A stretch of 44,912 bases of DNA, taken from Paulinella micropora. Its lineage: Eukaryota; Cercozoa; Imbricatea; Euglyphida. The translations under genes and the position numbers were made by a program. A model generated the notes under the pieces. The model was not told where the DNA came from and ran no database searches. It saw nothing but the letters and a program-made list of their open reading frames with translations. Each line of letters opens with the position of its first letter. Position 1 is the first letter of the stretch. The stretch covers positions 1,170,872 to 1,215,783 of the forward strand of contig BJOX01000050.1 in NCBI GenBank assembly GCA_009731375.1. The letters are read 5' to 3'. Shown here piece by piece: positions 29,433 to 39,113 of the stretch.

Positions 29433-32190
29433 ATGCCGCGTGCCAAGAAGAAGGCAGCAAGCGACGAGGAGGACAAGAAGGTTGGGCTGGTGCTGTACCA
29501 GAAGCTGGACTACGCTCGTGTCGAGAACATCTCCATACTAAACGCGCACTTCGAGCCAAACGAGGTGATATCCGTGAAGAGCCTGCTTGCTGCGCACAAG
29601 GGCCAGGTGTTTGCAGAAGTCAAGTACACCGAGAGCGAGAAGTTCGAGGGATCCAGCTTGTGGAGTGGCAAGTCCGTAGGCATGACCAGCGGTTGGATCT
29701 GCCGTCTCGTCGCGGGCGAGCTATACAAGTGGCTGGACATCAAGAACGCCTGCTGCACCATCCTGCTGCAGCTTATGGTGAAGAACGACATTAAAGTGCC
29801 ACCGATGATCAAGCGCTTCGTGGGCGGGGAGCGCGAGGCCATGATTACGGAGCTGCTGGCCGAGGTAGGGATGGAGGACAACAAGGCAAACCGCAAGTGG
29901 GGCAAGCAGTCTTTTCTGGGCGTCATCAATGGCCAGGCAGTGCTGGGAGACCATGAACGCGACTGCCCGATCCTGCGGAAATGGAAACAGGTTTGGGTCA
30001 ACCTTGTACCCAAGTTCCAGAGGCTGGCCGAGTTTCAACCTCTCTGGAAGAACGTGGAAGAAAGAGAAGACAAGAAACATAACAAGAACGGCACGTTCAT
30101 TGCGTACGTGTGGCAGCTCTACGAGCGCAAGATCATGCATGGCATCGTCGACTTCTTCCACTCCATCAAGGATGACAAGGACAGGTGCATGTACAGGGTC
30201 GGGGTGTGGAAACACGACGAGATCGGTGTGCACAAGCTACCTGACGGTGAGCGGATCATGACTGACGAGATGATCGAGCGCGTCAAGCAGCATGTCAAGG
30301 CAGAGTTTGGCTTCGAGCTGGACTACCACTCTGACGACTGTTCCCCTACGGAGGAAGACTGGAACATTTACTACGGCGCTCGGTGCCTCCACTTGATCTC
30401 TAACAACTTGGAACGCTGCATGCACGAGCTCGTCCTGTACGGCAGCAAGAACAAGCACGTGCGCTTCGATGGTGCGGTCCTGCGGCCGCATGACTCAATT
30501 CCCGGCGTCTACACGAAGATCAATGCAAGCTTCGCCGACTACGTAAACACTGCCCTGGATACCTCTGTCTACTACACCGAGCGGATGACTCGTCTGTCAT
30601 CTCTCGAGGCATGGTACGAGACTGGCAACCACCCTCGTTTTCCTGTTCTGTGCAAAGATGAGATGCAGTCCAATTGGATAAGCTTGTGGAACTGCACATT
30701 CTGTATCAAGGAGTTGGCGCTATACATGGGAACAACTGGCACAAGCGGGCAAGAAGCCACCCTTTACCGATCATTACTACGACGTCGAAGTGGACATCGC
30801 TAAGCTGGAGGAGTCGGTGAATCACTCCGATGAATGGTTGACCCCGCTGTGGACCGGTCTGCTGCGGTACCAGCTTTCTCAGGAGATGGCGGAGTTCATG
30901 GAAGTGAGCTTGGGCCGCGTGCAGTACCCCGTCTGGCAGGGCTTTCTGTACATGGTAGGCGATACTCGCACGGGCAAGGGCACCGTCATTAAGGTTCTGA
31001 GGGCCATGAAGCCTAGCCACAAGATTGGCGCTCTGGCGCTGTCGTCCGAAGGCAAGTTCGGCATGCAAGGAGTGTACCTGAAGGAGCTCTTGGTGGTGGA
31101 CGACATGCCAGTCGGCTTCGAGAAGGCGCTGGATCAGTCATTGCTACAGCGCATGGTCTCGGGCGAGATGGTACCGATAGAGCGCAAGTACCTGACGGGG
31201 ATAACAGACCACATCTGGACAGTGCCCCAGGCCTGGGCCAGCAACCACGTGGTGAACTACAAGGACAACCAAGAACAGTTCTCCGAGCGGGCACACGTTT
31301 TCTATTTCCGTACAGAAATGAAAGAGAAGAAGCCCGGGCTGGCGGAAGACATCATCAAGCACGAGTTGCCCTACGTTCTGTTGCGATGCGTCAAGCGTTA
31401 TAGGACTTTGGTGAAGGAGAAGGGTCGCTGTGATTTTTGGATGCACATCGCGCCTGAGGACCTGTGTACCAACAAAAAGGCTATCCAGAGCCAGACGAAC
31501 CTGCTGAGCAAGTTCCTCAACGAGGGCAGCAGCGAGTGGCGCGTGCAAAAAAAGACTGGCTACTTCACTCCGTAGGACAAGTTCGAGACTGCCTTTGTTA
31601 AGTTCCTGAAAGACGACCAGCGTTCGTTCTTTGTCAAGTTCGACGACATCGGGGACACTGCGTTGCGCAGGGAAGGGTACGAAGTATTCAGAAACGATAA
31701 GAAGTGCAATTTCTGCAAGTATTGCAGCACGCACAAGGACATGCCTGGCCAAGATTGCGGGCCTAAATTTGGTTGCTCCGATACGATGTGGTGGATGAAG
31801 CCTACCAAGGAGAACTGCGGCGACCACTACAACGAGAAACGCGTGCGTGGCAAGCTACAGGGCATCCGCAACATGAAGCTGGTGAGAAAGGAGGATTACG
31901 TGGAGGAAAGCGACGACGACTCTACCCTGGACGAATGCGTCGAGCGGGTGGTGGAACTGAAGGCGACAAAGGCAGACAGGGAGTCGATCAGGCGTGCGAC
32001 CGAGCGGATGCTGAAGGCGCAGCGCAAGCTCATCTGCAAGGTCGCTGGTATCAAGAAGTGGGGCGCTCTGAAGCCGAATTACGAAAAGGCAAGGAAAATG
32101 CAGAGGGAGGAGCGACGGGCGCAGGGTCCTAACAAGAAACCTCGGCTAGAAACCATTCGTACCAAAGAATACACTTCAGACACGAAATGA
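29433..32190 (+). pseudogene. Transposon-viral DNA polymerase fused to SF3 helicase (frameshift and stop)
   Basis: The first 430 codons look like the family A-related polymerase (TVpol) of Polinton-like viruses. Motif A is WLDIKNACCTILLQ (Asp102), motif B is GKQSFLGVING, and motif C is GVWKHDEIGVH (His251-Asp252-Glu253). After a one-base shift near 30718 the other frame gives a superfamily 3 helicase with Walker A GDTRTGKGT (30958-30984), Walker B LLVVDDMP and a sensor/Arg-finger region WASNHVV ... SERAHVFYF. A TAG at 31573-31575 interrupts it. The same frame then continues with a Cys-rich segment (CNFCKYCSTH, then CGPKFGCSD) and a basic tail to TGA 32190. Polymerase-helicase fusions replicate the genomes of these small viruses. 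The two breaks suggest a decaying copy. ATG 29433 follows an AT-rich spacer. Confidence 0.7.
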
Positions 32191-32680
32191 ATAAGGACCA
32201 GCCGCCCAAAGGATAACTAACGTAAGTCGTTTTGTGCTCATATTCATTTGTATCTGAAGGTTAGTCTCATGTTCTGTGCCGCTTTTCTTCACTGTCCGTG
32301 TGTTGCAGGCGCACGCTGGATTCCCCCGTGCGCCAGACAGTGGCAGTGCGCTGGCTGCACTAACAATACTAGGTGATTGTTGTCAAAGGGTTTTTTTGCA
32401 GCAGACTAGCAAAGATTTCGTCTGCCTTCATTAAATTAGTTTTTTTTTCTCTTTCATGAACACGATTTTCCCCCAGGGGGTGGCCCCTTGAGTCAAAACA
32501 GATTAGCGCGGGCACGCGCATGAGCGGGGGCGACGTCGCCGTGTGAGAACATGGAGGAGGAGGGAAGGCCAAGAAAGTACAAAAAACTCAAGAGTTGGTG
32601 GTCCGTTCCCAAGACCACCACGCAGCCGCAGCTGCCACAGGTCTTGACGGATGTAGTTTTTGGCCTCGTGCCAGCAAGCA
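32191..32680. other. 3' region of polymerase-helicase gene
   Basis: No gene recognised. A strong donor-like GTAAGT at 32222 and an acceptor-like TGTGTTGCAG ending at 32309 could bound an 88 bp intron in the 3' untranslated region, but this is only a sequence resemblance. Confidence 0.3.
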
Positions 32681-32682
32681 TA

Positions 32683-32753
<71 letters not shown>

Positions 32754-32999
32754 NNNNNNNNNNNNNNNNNNNNNNNNNNNNNNNNNNNNNNNNNNNNNNN
32801 NNNNNNNNNNNNNNNNNNNNNNNNNNNNNNNNNNNNNNNNNNNNNNNNNNNNNNNNNNNNNNNNNNNNNNNNNNNNNNNNNNNNNNNNNNNNNNNNNNNN
32901 NNNNNNNNNNNNNNNNNNNNNNNNNNNNNNNNNNNNNNNNNNNNNNNNNNNNNNNNNNNNNNNNNNGGCGAAGGGGGGGGGCCTGTGACATAAAAAAAA
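32681..32999. other. Poly-T tract and 213-N gap
   Basis: About 70 T bases followed by N at 32754-32966, then G- and A-rich sequence. No gene. Confidence 0.95.
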
Positions 33000-33480
33000 A
33001 GTTTTTTCCCCCGCCCGCCATTCTTTCCCGAAATTTTTGCTATAAAATTTAGCAGGGAAATTGTCCTCTTTGCTCAAAAAAAAAATCAGTCGCTGGCCGA
33101 AATTTGCGGTGAAAGAGACTTTCGCGCGAAGGTTTTGCCGGCATTTGCGGCTACGACTGTTGGTTTTGGGCCAGCAGGACTTGTACTAATCTAACACAAA
33201 CCCGAAAATTTTTGGGTTTAGTGTTTTGCCTCGATTGGGGCCTCTGGAGAGTGTGCTTGTTGTGCCCCTCCTCTGTAGGAATCTCTGAGTTTTCAGAATC
33301 AAGATTTCAATCCAATCCGCAATTTGCGGTCGATCTGAAGTGTCCACAAATTGCAGCATTTTTCGGCAATTGTCGCAAAATTCACCGGATTCCGGGGCGG
33401 GCAAGATCTTGTAAGAAAAACGAAATTTTCACGCTGATCCCCACAAAATTTTTTTCTTTAACTTTTTGGCACTCAAAAGC
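33000..33480. repeat. Dispersed repeat, larger relative of the 27484 element
   Basis: The left part (TTTTTTCCCCCGCCCGCCAT ... GGGAAATTGTCC ... GCTCAAAAAAAAA) parallels the left end of the element at 27484. Further in, TGTCCACAAATTGCAGC and AAAATTCACCGG match its interior. It also contains the block at 33195-33302 that recurs inverted at 26341-26444, so these copies are parts of one family. Confidence 0.6.
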
Positions 33481-34054
33481 TAAGCTTTTTTGGCGAGGGT
33501 GACGTGCTCCGGGAGCGCCCGCTTTCTCTTTCACGACGCTGGCGCGATCCGTGGTAGCGTAAGTGGTCAACCTCGACATCTTGGGATGGCCGCTCCTCCT
33601 GATCGGGGGCGACCTTCGCAAACTGGGCCCAGCTTTTTGTATACTTTTGCAGAATCGCCACTGAGTCTGCCCGGAGGGGCCCGCTCTGTGCGGACTGGAG
33701 CTGGGCCGCGATGGCTTCTGCCTCCGCAACCAGCGTGGTTTCGTTGTCGTAGACCCGCCCGGCACTGAGGCGCGAGCCGACCGCGCCGGCCGCGGCGAGC
33801 AGCGAGGCCAACACCAGGCGGGAGGCCCGGTGCTGCCAGAACCGGGGCGTCAGTACTAGCCCGAGCAACACGCGCAGAGCCAGGAGCTTGCCCTCTTCGG
33901 TGAGCTGTTGGCACTCGGGCCACGAGGCCCGGTCGATCAGCATACCTGCGGCGTTGGGCGTGTCCAGCATGTGCCAGCACACATTAATCACTGCTCCTTC
34001 CATTTGCTTGATTTCTGCCTCAGTGTAAAGGCCGTCGTCCATTACAGACAGCAC
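33473..34054 (-). CDS. Unrecognised viral protein, 193 aa
   Basis: Intact minus-strand frame from ATG 34054. The N-terminal two thirds are helical with a hydrophobic Leu/Ala-rich stretch (RLVLASLLAAAGAVGSRL) that could be a buried helix or a membrane segment. The C-terminus is Arg/Ser-rich (RQRRERESGRSRSTSPSP), resembling an SR-type tail or nuclear localisation signal. No family recognised. GC-rich codon use marks it as part of the viral set. The spacer on its 5' side includes a small GCACAATTTTTGTGC palindrome. Confidence 0.5.
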   Translation of the reverse strand: MLSVMDDGLYTEAEIKQMEGAVINVCWHMLDTPNAAGMLIDRASWPECQQLTEEGKLLALRVLLGLVLTPRFWQHRASRLVLASLLAAAGAVGSRLSAGRVYDNETTLVAEAEAIAAQLQSAQSGPLRADSVAILQKYTKSWAQFAKVAPDQEERPSQDVEVDHLRYHGSRQRRERESGRSRSTSPSPKKLSF

Positions 34055-34252
34055 AATTTTTGTGCTGTTAAAGTTCTAGACCTCTTCGTATTTCAGAGCT
34101 ACCCAAAAACAAGCTACGGCTACGAGCTGAAAATTTTCTGCGTTGAATTGAAATGTTGGTCTCTGGGTGAAAAAGCCTAAAATCTCTGCGGCCCGGAAGA
34201 AGTAGTTTCCTTGCCTCTCCCCATATATTTCCGCGCACTTTCTCTCTCTCTC

Positions 34253-34297
<45 letters not shown>

Positions 34298-34797
34298 NNN
34301 NNNNNNNNNNNNNNNNNNNNNNNNNNNNNNNNNNNNNNNNNNNNNNNNNNNNNNNNNNNNNNNNNNNNNNNNNNNNNNNNNNNNNNNNNNNNNNNNNNNN
34401 NNNNNNNNNNNNNNNNNNNNNNNNNNNNNNNNNNNNNNNNNNNNNNNNNNNNNNNNNNNNNNNNNNNNNNNNNNNNNNNNNNNNNNNNNNNNNNNNNNNN
34501 NNNNNNNNNNNNNNNNNNNNNNNNNNNNNNNNNNNNNNNNNNNNNNNNNNNNNNNNNNNNNNNNNNNNNNNNNNNNNNNNNNNNNNNNNNNNNNNNNNNN
34601 NNNNNNNNNNNNNNNNNNNNNNNNNNNNNNNNNNNNNNNNNNNNNNNNNNNNNNNNNNNNNNNNNNNNNNNNNNNNNNNNNNNNNNNNNNNNNNNNNNNN
34701 NNNNNNCCCCACTCACTTTGTTCCTCCATTCCCCATCCCGTTTCCCCCTCCCCTCTCTTCGCTCTTTTTTGCTTTTTTTTTAATAGTCCACCGAGAG
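34055..34797. other. Spacer with (TC)n, long poly-C and 409-N gap
   Basis: The palindrome GCACAATTTTTGTGC sits at 34050-34064. (TC)n and about 45 C bases run to 34297, and N covers 34298-34706. T-rich sequence follows up to 34797. No gene seen. Confidence 0.8.
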
Positions 34798-34950
34798 ATG
34801 CCCCGACGCAGGTTGAGCCGTGTCCAGGAGGAGGCGGTCGAGTACTGCGTCACGCACCGCCGAGTGTTGCTGCGCCGGCATAGATTCTCTCATCGTCATC
34901 AGCGCAAGGCTTGCCCTCGCAAAACACCGCTGCTTGTGGCGCCCAAGTAG
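34798..34950 (+). CDS. Very small basic ORF, uncertain
   Basis: ATG 34798 opens 50 codons with many Arg/His/Lys residues (RRVLLRRHRFSHRHQRK), ending TAG at 34948-34950. It follows a T-run/TAATAG spacer like those before other viral genes. The opposite strand is also open here, so coding direction is undecided. If real, it would be a small basic DNA- or RNA-binding protein. Confidence 0.25.
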   Translation: MPRRRLSRVQEEAVEYCVTHRRVLLRRHRFSHRHQRKACPRKTPLLVAPK

Positions 34951-36007
34951 TCCATCGCGGAGGCCCCGAAATTGTCGGCCATGGCTTACTCTGACAGCAA
35001 TGATTGGCAAAAAAAGGAAATCAAATAAGAAATCTGAAACGGAAAAAAAGGAGTGGGGGAAGGGCGCGAGGTGGGCGGGCGGAGAGAGGGGGGGCGCGGG
35101 TTGTGGTCTTTGGCCAAGAAATAAAATAGGGCGGAGGAGAGAAGGGGGGTGGGGGGGGGGGGGGGGGGCCGGGGGGGGGGGGGGGGGAGACAAAGGGNNN
35201 NNNNNNNNNNNNNNNNNNNNNNNNNNNNNNNNNNNNNNNNNNNNNNNNNNNNNNNNNNNNNNNNNNNNNNNNNNNNNNNNNNNNNNNNNNNNNNNNNNNN
35301 NNNNNNNNNNNNNNNNNNNNNNNNNNNNNNNNNNNNNNNNNNNNNNNNNNNNNNNNNNNNNNNNNNNNNNNNNNNNNNNNNNNNNNNNNNNNNNNNNNNN
35401 NNNNNNNNNNNNNNNNNNNNNNNNNNNNNNNNNNNNNNNNNNNNNNNNNNNNNNNNNNNNNNNNNNNNNNNNNNNNNNNNNNNNNNNNNNNNNNNNNNNN
35501 NNNNNNNNNNNNNNNNNNNNNNNNNNNNNNNNNNNNNNNNNNNNNNNNNNNNNNNNNNNNNNNNNNNNNNNNNNNNNNNNNNNNNNNNNNNNNNNNNNNN
35601 NNNNNNNNNNNNNNNNNNNNNNNNNNNNNNNNNNNNNNNNNNNNNNNNNNNNNNNNNNNNNNNNNNNNNNNNNNNNNNNNNNNNNNNNNNNNNNNNNNNN
35701 NNNNNNNNNNNNNNNNNNNNNNNNNNNNNNNNNNNNNNNNNCCTCCTCTTCCCCCCCCCCACCCCGACACACAGAGAAAGTTTCTTCTCGAAAGGACCCC
35801 CCCCTTCCCACCCTCCGACACAAAGAAAGTCTCCTCTTGGGTCCTTTCCCCTCCCCACCTTTTCCCTCCCTGCGTACACACGTTCTGTGTTCTCTTTTTC
35901 TTTTAATGAAAGAACTAGAAGCACATACGCAACACATTTTTCCTTTTTCTTTCTTTTTTTTGTTGCCAGTCCTGTTTCGTTTTTTTCTTTTGTCTGTTGG
36001 CTACCAT
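34951..36007. other. Spacer with poly-G tracts and 544-N gap
   Basis: Purine-rich sequence, then poly-G at about 35146-35187, N at 35198-35741, then C/T-rich sequence. A direct repeat GACACA(C)AGA(G)AAAGT occurs at about 35764 and 35816. No gene recognised. Confidence 0.85.
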
Positions 36008-36274
36008 ATGTCGCTAGCGCCTGTCGTGTGCGTATCTTGCGGCAAACCGCTGGGCGGACTGTGGGAGCTTTTTGTCCGCTGCCAGCGCGAGGGCTTCACT
36101 GACGCCGAAGCTCTGATCGGCCTCAACCTTCAGCGAGAGTGTTGCCGTGCGGCCCTGCTGGGCAGCAAAGATACGGGGCCTGAGGCCGTGGTGCGCCGGG
36201 CCCTGGCTCGCGCGAGAGCTAAGACAGGAGCGGACGGAGCCCCCGGCATGCCGGCGCCGGGAGAGCAATCCTAA
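36008..36274 (+). CDS. RPB10: DNA-directed RNA polymerase subunit RPB10-like
   Basis: An 88-residue ORF whose first 55 residues match RPB10 throughout. It begins with PVVCVSCGKPLGGLWE, giving the Cys-x2-Cys-Gly-Lys zinc site. It continues with GFTDAEALIGLNLQRECCRA, giving the Cys-Cys pair that completes the site. RPB10 is a small zinc protein that anchors the two large RNA polymerase subunits. Viral copies occur in nucleocytoviruses that make their own RNA polymerase. The C-terminal extension (RRALARARAKTGADG and onwards) is longer than in typical RPB10 and overlaps the 3' end of the minus-strand primase gene. ATG 36008 follows a T-rich spacer. Intact; ends TAA. Confidence 0.85.
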   Translation: MSLAPVVCVSCGKPLGGLWELFVRCQREGFTDAEALIGLNLQRECCRAALLGSKDTGPEAVVRRALARARAKTGADGAPGMPAPGEQS

Positions 36275-37709
36275 GCTTTCTGGACACGACAAAACACTCG
36301 TCATCAAGGCAGCGCAGGTGGAGGAACGAGGCGCCCACCGTCACGGAAACCGGGTTGCTGCGGTGGGTGTACAGCAATTGCGCAGTAGATTTGAAGTGGC
36401 AGACGCACAAACCACGAACCCCTGCTACGCCGAACCAGCTAGCCACCCCGTCCGCCCCACGCTCGCCCGTCTTGGCCCTGCCCCAGTCCAGCAGCTCAGA
36501 ACCGTCGTTATCACGTCCCAGGTACGGCAGCACGAGCCAGTGCAACAGGCGCCGCGCATCAGCCTCGTCAAGGTGTAAGCGGGCCCACTCCGCCAGTTCT
36601 GGGCTGCAGCGGATTTGGGGGCAGCAGTCACCCCAAGTTAAAGAAATAGCATCGCCCACAAAAGGAGAGGAGCTGCGGGCCCCGGGCACGCTCCGCGCCA
36701 CGGCTGCGGGGCGTTGGACGGTGTAGACTACAGACCACAGCTCGTGCTCGTCGGGCGGCGCCGCAGAGGCCGGGCTGTCCGGCAAGGTCCAGGCCCTGCT
36801 CGACGCGAGCGCGCTGAGCCGGGGAGCAATGTCTGGCGGGTTCTGCCAGCGCGCTAGGTCTAGCCCGTAATGCGTGCTGCAGCCGAGCACAAAGTCCGGC
36901 CAGCTCAGTTGTCGCTTGTGCAGTACTAGTCCCTCCAGCACCCCAAGCGGTGTCAGGGGCCTGCCCGCCCACGTGACACGGCACCCCCTAGTAAAACACG
37001 GCGTGGGCCCCTGCTTCGCCAGTGCTTGGCACGTCTTGCATTTCTCTCGCTTGGCCTTGTCCGAGTAGAGCAGGCGCATCGGCCTTTTCTCGTCGTACAC
37101 GCCTTTGTCAAGGGCCTTGCACAAGGAGTTCCCGAGCAGGCTGTCGCGACGGTACCGGCGTACGCAGCGGCTCTGGACCTCAAGCAATAATTGCAGAGCA
37201 GTGCGTTTGTCCAGCGTCAGGTCCGCGTACACTAGCCTAAACGATGGCTTGTAAACACGTCTCAGCCCGCACAGGCCCGAGGCATGCAGTAAGTGCGCCC
37301 GCCGCGCTCGCTCGGCACCTACGAGCTCCTGCACACACGAATGGACGAACGCGACCAGACAACCGCCGTCCAGCTCGGACGACTGGGACGACTGTAGAAG
37401 AAGCTCGGGCGGGCAACCCACAGCGCCGTGTTTGAGCTCGAAGTCTAGGTCGATGTAAAAGCGTGGCGTTTGTGGATGGCTGATCTCGGCCAGTGCGAGT
37501 GTGCGCGGCTGCCGGCTGCACATGAGCAACCCGACCAAGCGCAAGTAAAAGGCATCGTTTTCGGGAAACCTGTACTTGCCGCAAGCGAAATTGGTGCAGT
37601 TTATGTCGCCCGACTCTACGCGGTACTGAGCAGCTAATTTCTGCAGTTCCTTGTAGCTGTCGCTACGCCGCAGGCGCGTCCCTCCAACTGGGTGGCTTCC
37701 AAAGTTCAT
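36219..37709 (-). CDS. Archaeo-eukaryotic primase, UL52/PrimPol-like
   Basis: Intact 496-residue minus-strand gene. Motif I is FYIDLDFE with Asp87 and Asp89. Motif II is RVYKPSFRLVY at about 151-161, with Arg where many PrimPols have His. The third catalytic Asp is at about 201, in LDKGVYDEKRPMRLLYSDK, which is the basic segment typical of herpesvirus UL52 and PrimPol. A C-terminal zinc-binding segment has Cys and His in order (LCVCHFKS, then THRSNP, then LRCLDDECF). These enzymes make RNA or DNA primers for genome replication and can bypass lesions. The gene is tail to tail with RPB10 and overlaps it by 56 bases. ATG 37709 gives MNFGSHPVGG; a CT-rich spacer lies upstream. Stop is TAG. Confidence 0.75.
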   Translation of the reverse strand: MNFGSHPVGGTRLRRSDSYKELQKLAAQYRVESGDINCTNFACGKYRFPENDAFYLRLVGLLMCSRQPRTLALAEISHPQTPRFYIDLDFELKHGAVGCPPELLLQSSQSSELDGGCLVAFVHSCVQELVGAERARRAHLLHASGLCGLRRVYKPSFRLVYADLTLDKRTALQLLLEVQSRCVRRYRRDSLLGNSLCKALDKGVYDEKRPMRLLYSDKAKREKCKTCQALAKQGPTPCFTRGCRVTWAGRPLTPLGVLEGLVLHKRQLSWPDFVLGCSTHYGLDLARWQNPPDIAPRLSALASSRAWTLPDSPASAAPPDEHELWSVVYTVQRPAAVARSVPGARSSSPFVGDAISLTWGDCCPQIRCSPELAEWARLHLDEADARRLLHWLVLPYLGRDNDGSELLDWGRAKTGERGADGVASWFGVAGVRGLCVCHFKSTAQLLYTHRSNPVSVTVGASFLHLRCLDDECFVVSRKLRIALPAPACRGLRPLLS

Positions 37710-38266
37710 CGCCTACATCTTGTCCTGTGCGGGCCATGCCGCTTCTGGCTCAAGACGGCGGCTACGTTCTTATGCTTTCCACGGGCGCGGTCTCCAGCGG
37801 CCCCCCCCTCCCCACCCTTTCCTCGCAGCCGCAAAACCCACTCCCCTCCCCTCCTCCCTCATTTACACGCACTAACTAAGCTCTTCAGAGCGTTCCCATC
37901 CCCCAACCTCCGTTCCTCCATTCCAAAGAAAGAAAAAGAAGGGAGGGGAGAGGGGGGGGGGGGGGGGGGGTGGGGGGGGGGGGGGGGGGGGTAAGAGAGG
38001 ATGCAATAATGTTCGAAATCAAAACTCAAATTTGTTTTCGTGTAGTATGGCTCTTTTGTTTGTTTGTTTGTTTGTTTGTTTTTTGTCCGAATTTTTTTCT
38101 TTTCGATTGATTTTCTTCCTGACGCATAGGTGTTGGGCGGACTTTTTCATAATCCAGGCTTTGGCTCAGGCCTGCAGGTCTGTTGCAGACTCTCACTCCT
38201 CGTTGCACACACACACACACACACTCTTTCTCTCTCTTTCTCTCTCTCTCTCTCTCTGTCTCTCTC

Positions 38267-38305
<39 letters not shown>

Positions 38306-38327
38306 TCCTCTCTCTCTCTCTCTCTCT

Positions 38328-38362
<35 letters not shown>

Positions 38363-38378
38363 TGTGTGTGTGTTTTTT

Positions 38379-38417
<39 letters not shown>

Positions 38418-38450
38418 TTTGTTTTAAATTTGAATCATTAAATTGAAGGA
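37710..38450. repeat. Spacer with C/G runs and compound microsatellites
   Basis: C-rich stretches near 37800, poly-G with single T at 37950-37992, (TTTG)n near 38056-38080, (CA)n at 38206, (TC)n at 38222-38328, poly-T, (TG)n and (TTG)n to about 38418. No gene. Confidence 0.9.
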
Positions 38451-38840
38451 TCTAACTGATTGAAAAATTACTTGTGTTCTGTGCTGTCTGTACGTATGTT
38501 CACTCATAGTATTACTCATACAAACATACAGAAGAGTTCGGTAATCTGCTGGCTCATCCTGTTGTTCCGCCTGGTTGTCGGATGTTTGGTAATCACACTA
38601 ACTTATATTGAAATTAACTTACACTGCATTTTGACTTATGAAATAATTACTTGTACGTACCGTTGAAATATTGTACGTATTTTCATTCATAGCTGTACGA
38701 ACATAAAGAAGGGTTGCTTTGCTGCCCGCTCATAAAGTTCCGCCTGGCTGTCTTGCTATATTTTTTTTTAGTGGTTGGTATCACATAAGAAAAGGAACAA
38801 GCTGGTGCATGCTATGAACGGAAACCCCAAGGTCCGTTGC
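38451..38840. other. AT-rich spacer, nothing recognised
   Basis: Contains a loose duplication: TGTACGTATGTTCACTCATAG at about 38490 is echoed by TGTACGTATTTTCATTCATAG at about 38673. No gene. Confidence 0.5.
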
Positions 38841-38913
38841 CTACATAAATACTTACATACATACATACGTAATACGTACATATATGTGTACATACATACA
38901 TACAAACACACAT

Positions 38914-38994
<81 letters not shown>

Positions 38995-39018
38995 CACACA
39001 CACACATACACACACACG

Positions 39019-39058
<40 letters not shown>

Positions 39059-39066
39059 CACACATA
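38841..39066. repeat. (ATAC)n and (CA)n microsatellites
   Basis: ATAC/TATA-rich units to about 38950, then (CA)n interrupted by CG to 39066. Confidence 0.95.
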
Positions 39067-39113
39067 CTGTCTGTGTTTGGTAGGGCACACCAGCTGGTGT
39101 CGTCCCTGCCTCA

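Noticed and set aside
11671-31575. Genetic code with TAG reassigned
   Set aside because: The primase (36219) and the ORF ending at 8095 terminate at TAG, and other broken frames use TAA or TGA, so decay is simpler.
34068-35937. Large frames spanning 34298-34706 and 35198-35741
   Set aside because: They exist only because N runs contain no stops. Only the RPB10 end at 36008 is supported.
36355-37584. Plus-strand and alternative minus-strand frames over the primase
   Set aside because: Shadows in GC-rich DNA; only the frame with primase motifs is supported.
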